Assembly (NCBI GenBank): GCA_009840695.1
Contig: VXNG01000047.1
Coordinates: forward strand, 1 to 5,857
DNA: 5,857 nt
Direction: 5' to 3'
From: Acidimicrobiaceae bacterium
Lineage (GTDB): Bacteria > Actinomycetota > Acidimicrobiia > Acidimicrobiales > Aldehydirespiratoraceae
Part shown: positions 5,514 to 5,857 of the stretch, piece after piece
Layout: every line of letters begins with the position of its first letter
Numbering within the stretch: position 1 is the first letter of the stretch
Translations under genes and position numbers: made by a program
The notes under the pieces: model-generated
The model's input: only the letters and a program-made list of their open reading frames with translations
Told to the model about the DNA's origin: nothing
Database searches by the model: none

Positions 5514-5857
5514 GAACTCCCCGCTTCTGCCTCGCCGAGATAGCGCAGCGCAGCCAGGGCATAGATGCTGGCCGACAGGGCCGCTCCATCGGCGTCCATG
5601 TACTCGTTGGGACTGTGGGCCCTCGGCAGCATTCCCGGTCCGAAGGCGGCCACGGTGGGGATGCCGGCGGTCAACTGAAAGTAGGGCGCGTCGGTGGCTC
5701 CGGGGAAGGCGTCGAGCTCGGGGGAGAATCCCAGGACCTCGCGACCCGCCTCAACGAGGGCGCCCACCACCGGGTGGTCGGCATCGATCTCCACGGGGGG
5801 AACCGTAAGGAACCAGTTCAGCTCCGCTCGCAAGTCCGGATCGTCGGCCATGGCGTC
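5510..5857 (-). CDS. M20-family metallopeptidase/deacylase, C-terminal part (cut by window edge)
   Basis: About 115 C-terminal residues are visible, and the frame stays open to the window end (Asp-Ala before the first visible Met), so the gene begins outside. The sequence matches the end of M20 enzymes such as ArgE/DapE/acetyl-lysine deacetylases, two-zinc amidohydrolases that cleave N-acyl amino acids, dipeptides or related amides. The tell-tale pieces are FPGATDAPYF, then GIPTVAAFGPGMLPRAHSPNEYM. In the latter, the His of AHSPNEY is the conserved C-terminal zinc ligand. The last helix ends in YLGEAEAGSS. The stop overlaps the RraA-family start as ATGA, showing tight translational coupling, so this gene is upstream in the same operon. 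Exact substrate unknown. Confidence 0.88.
   Translation of the reverse strand, partial: DAMADDPDLRAELNWFLTVPPVEIDADHPVVGALVEAGREVLGFSPELDAFPGATDAPYFQLTAGIPTVAAFGPGMLPRAHSPNEYMDADGAALSASIYALAALRYLGEAEAGSS

Overview
The window is GC-rich, with high-GC codon usage, and is packed with short-spaced bacterial genes. Base composition and gene content would fit a high-GC actinobacterium (for example an acidimicrobial lineage) or a Chloroflexi-like organism. No rRNA or other taxonomic marker is present, so this is only an inference. I see no transposase gene, CRISPR array, tRNA, rRNA or phage gene.

Layout. Positions 1-346 form a mostly non-coding block. It holds the probable tail of an upstream gene (stop at 62-64), a short AT-rich stretch (13 G/C in positions 51-100), a 15-bp GC-rich inverted repeat (114-169) and the leader of a plus-strand gene pair. 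That pair is a COG2236-type purine phosphoribosyltransferase (347-859) and a two-domain cupin (909-1706). The cupin ends only 5 bp from the end of a minus-strand gene cluster that fills the rest of the window.

The minus-strand cluster, read in transcription order, starts with the C-terminal part of an M20 metallopeptidase (5857-5510, cut by the window edge). It continues with an RraA/HMG-aldolase family protein (5513-4842), a 90-aa free-standing lipoyl-carrier protein (4855-4583), a classical SDR oxidoreductase (4503-3742) and a fused alpha-beta thiamine-diphosphate 2-oxoacid dehydrogenase E1 (3739-1712). The first three genes overlap (ATGA, then 14 nt) and the last two are separated by 2 nt. 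The only gap in the cluster, 79 nt between the lipoyl protein and the SDR, contains a striking long palindrome.

Inferred logic. The RraA-family protein could release pyruvate or a related 2-oxoacid from a 4-hydroxy-2-oxoacid, or decarboxylate an oxoacid. The E1 would decarboxylate a 2-oxoacid and could pass the acyl or aldehyde group to the lipoyl protein. The SDR would oxidise or reduce an alcohol/ketone intermediate. The M20 enzyme would hydrolyse an amide or peptide bond to release a substrate. Together they look like a catabolic module for a small amide- or hydroxyacid-type compound. No E2 acyltransferase catalytic domain and no E3 are visible in the window, so the lipoyl-linked part is either atypical or completed elsewhere. 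The substrate cannot be read from the sequence.
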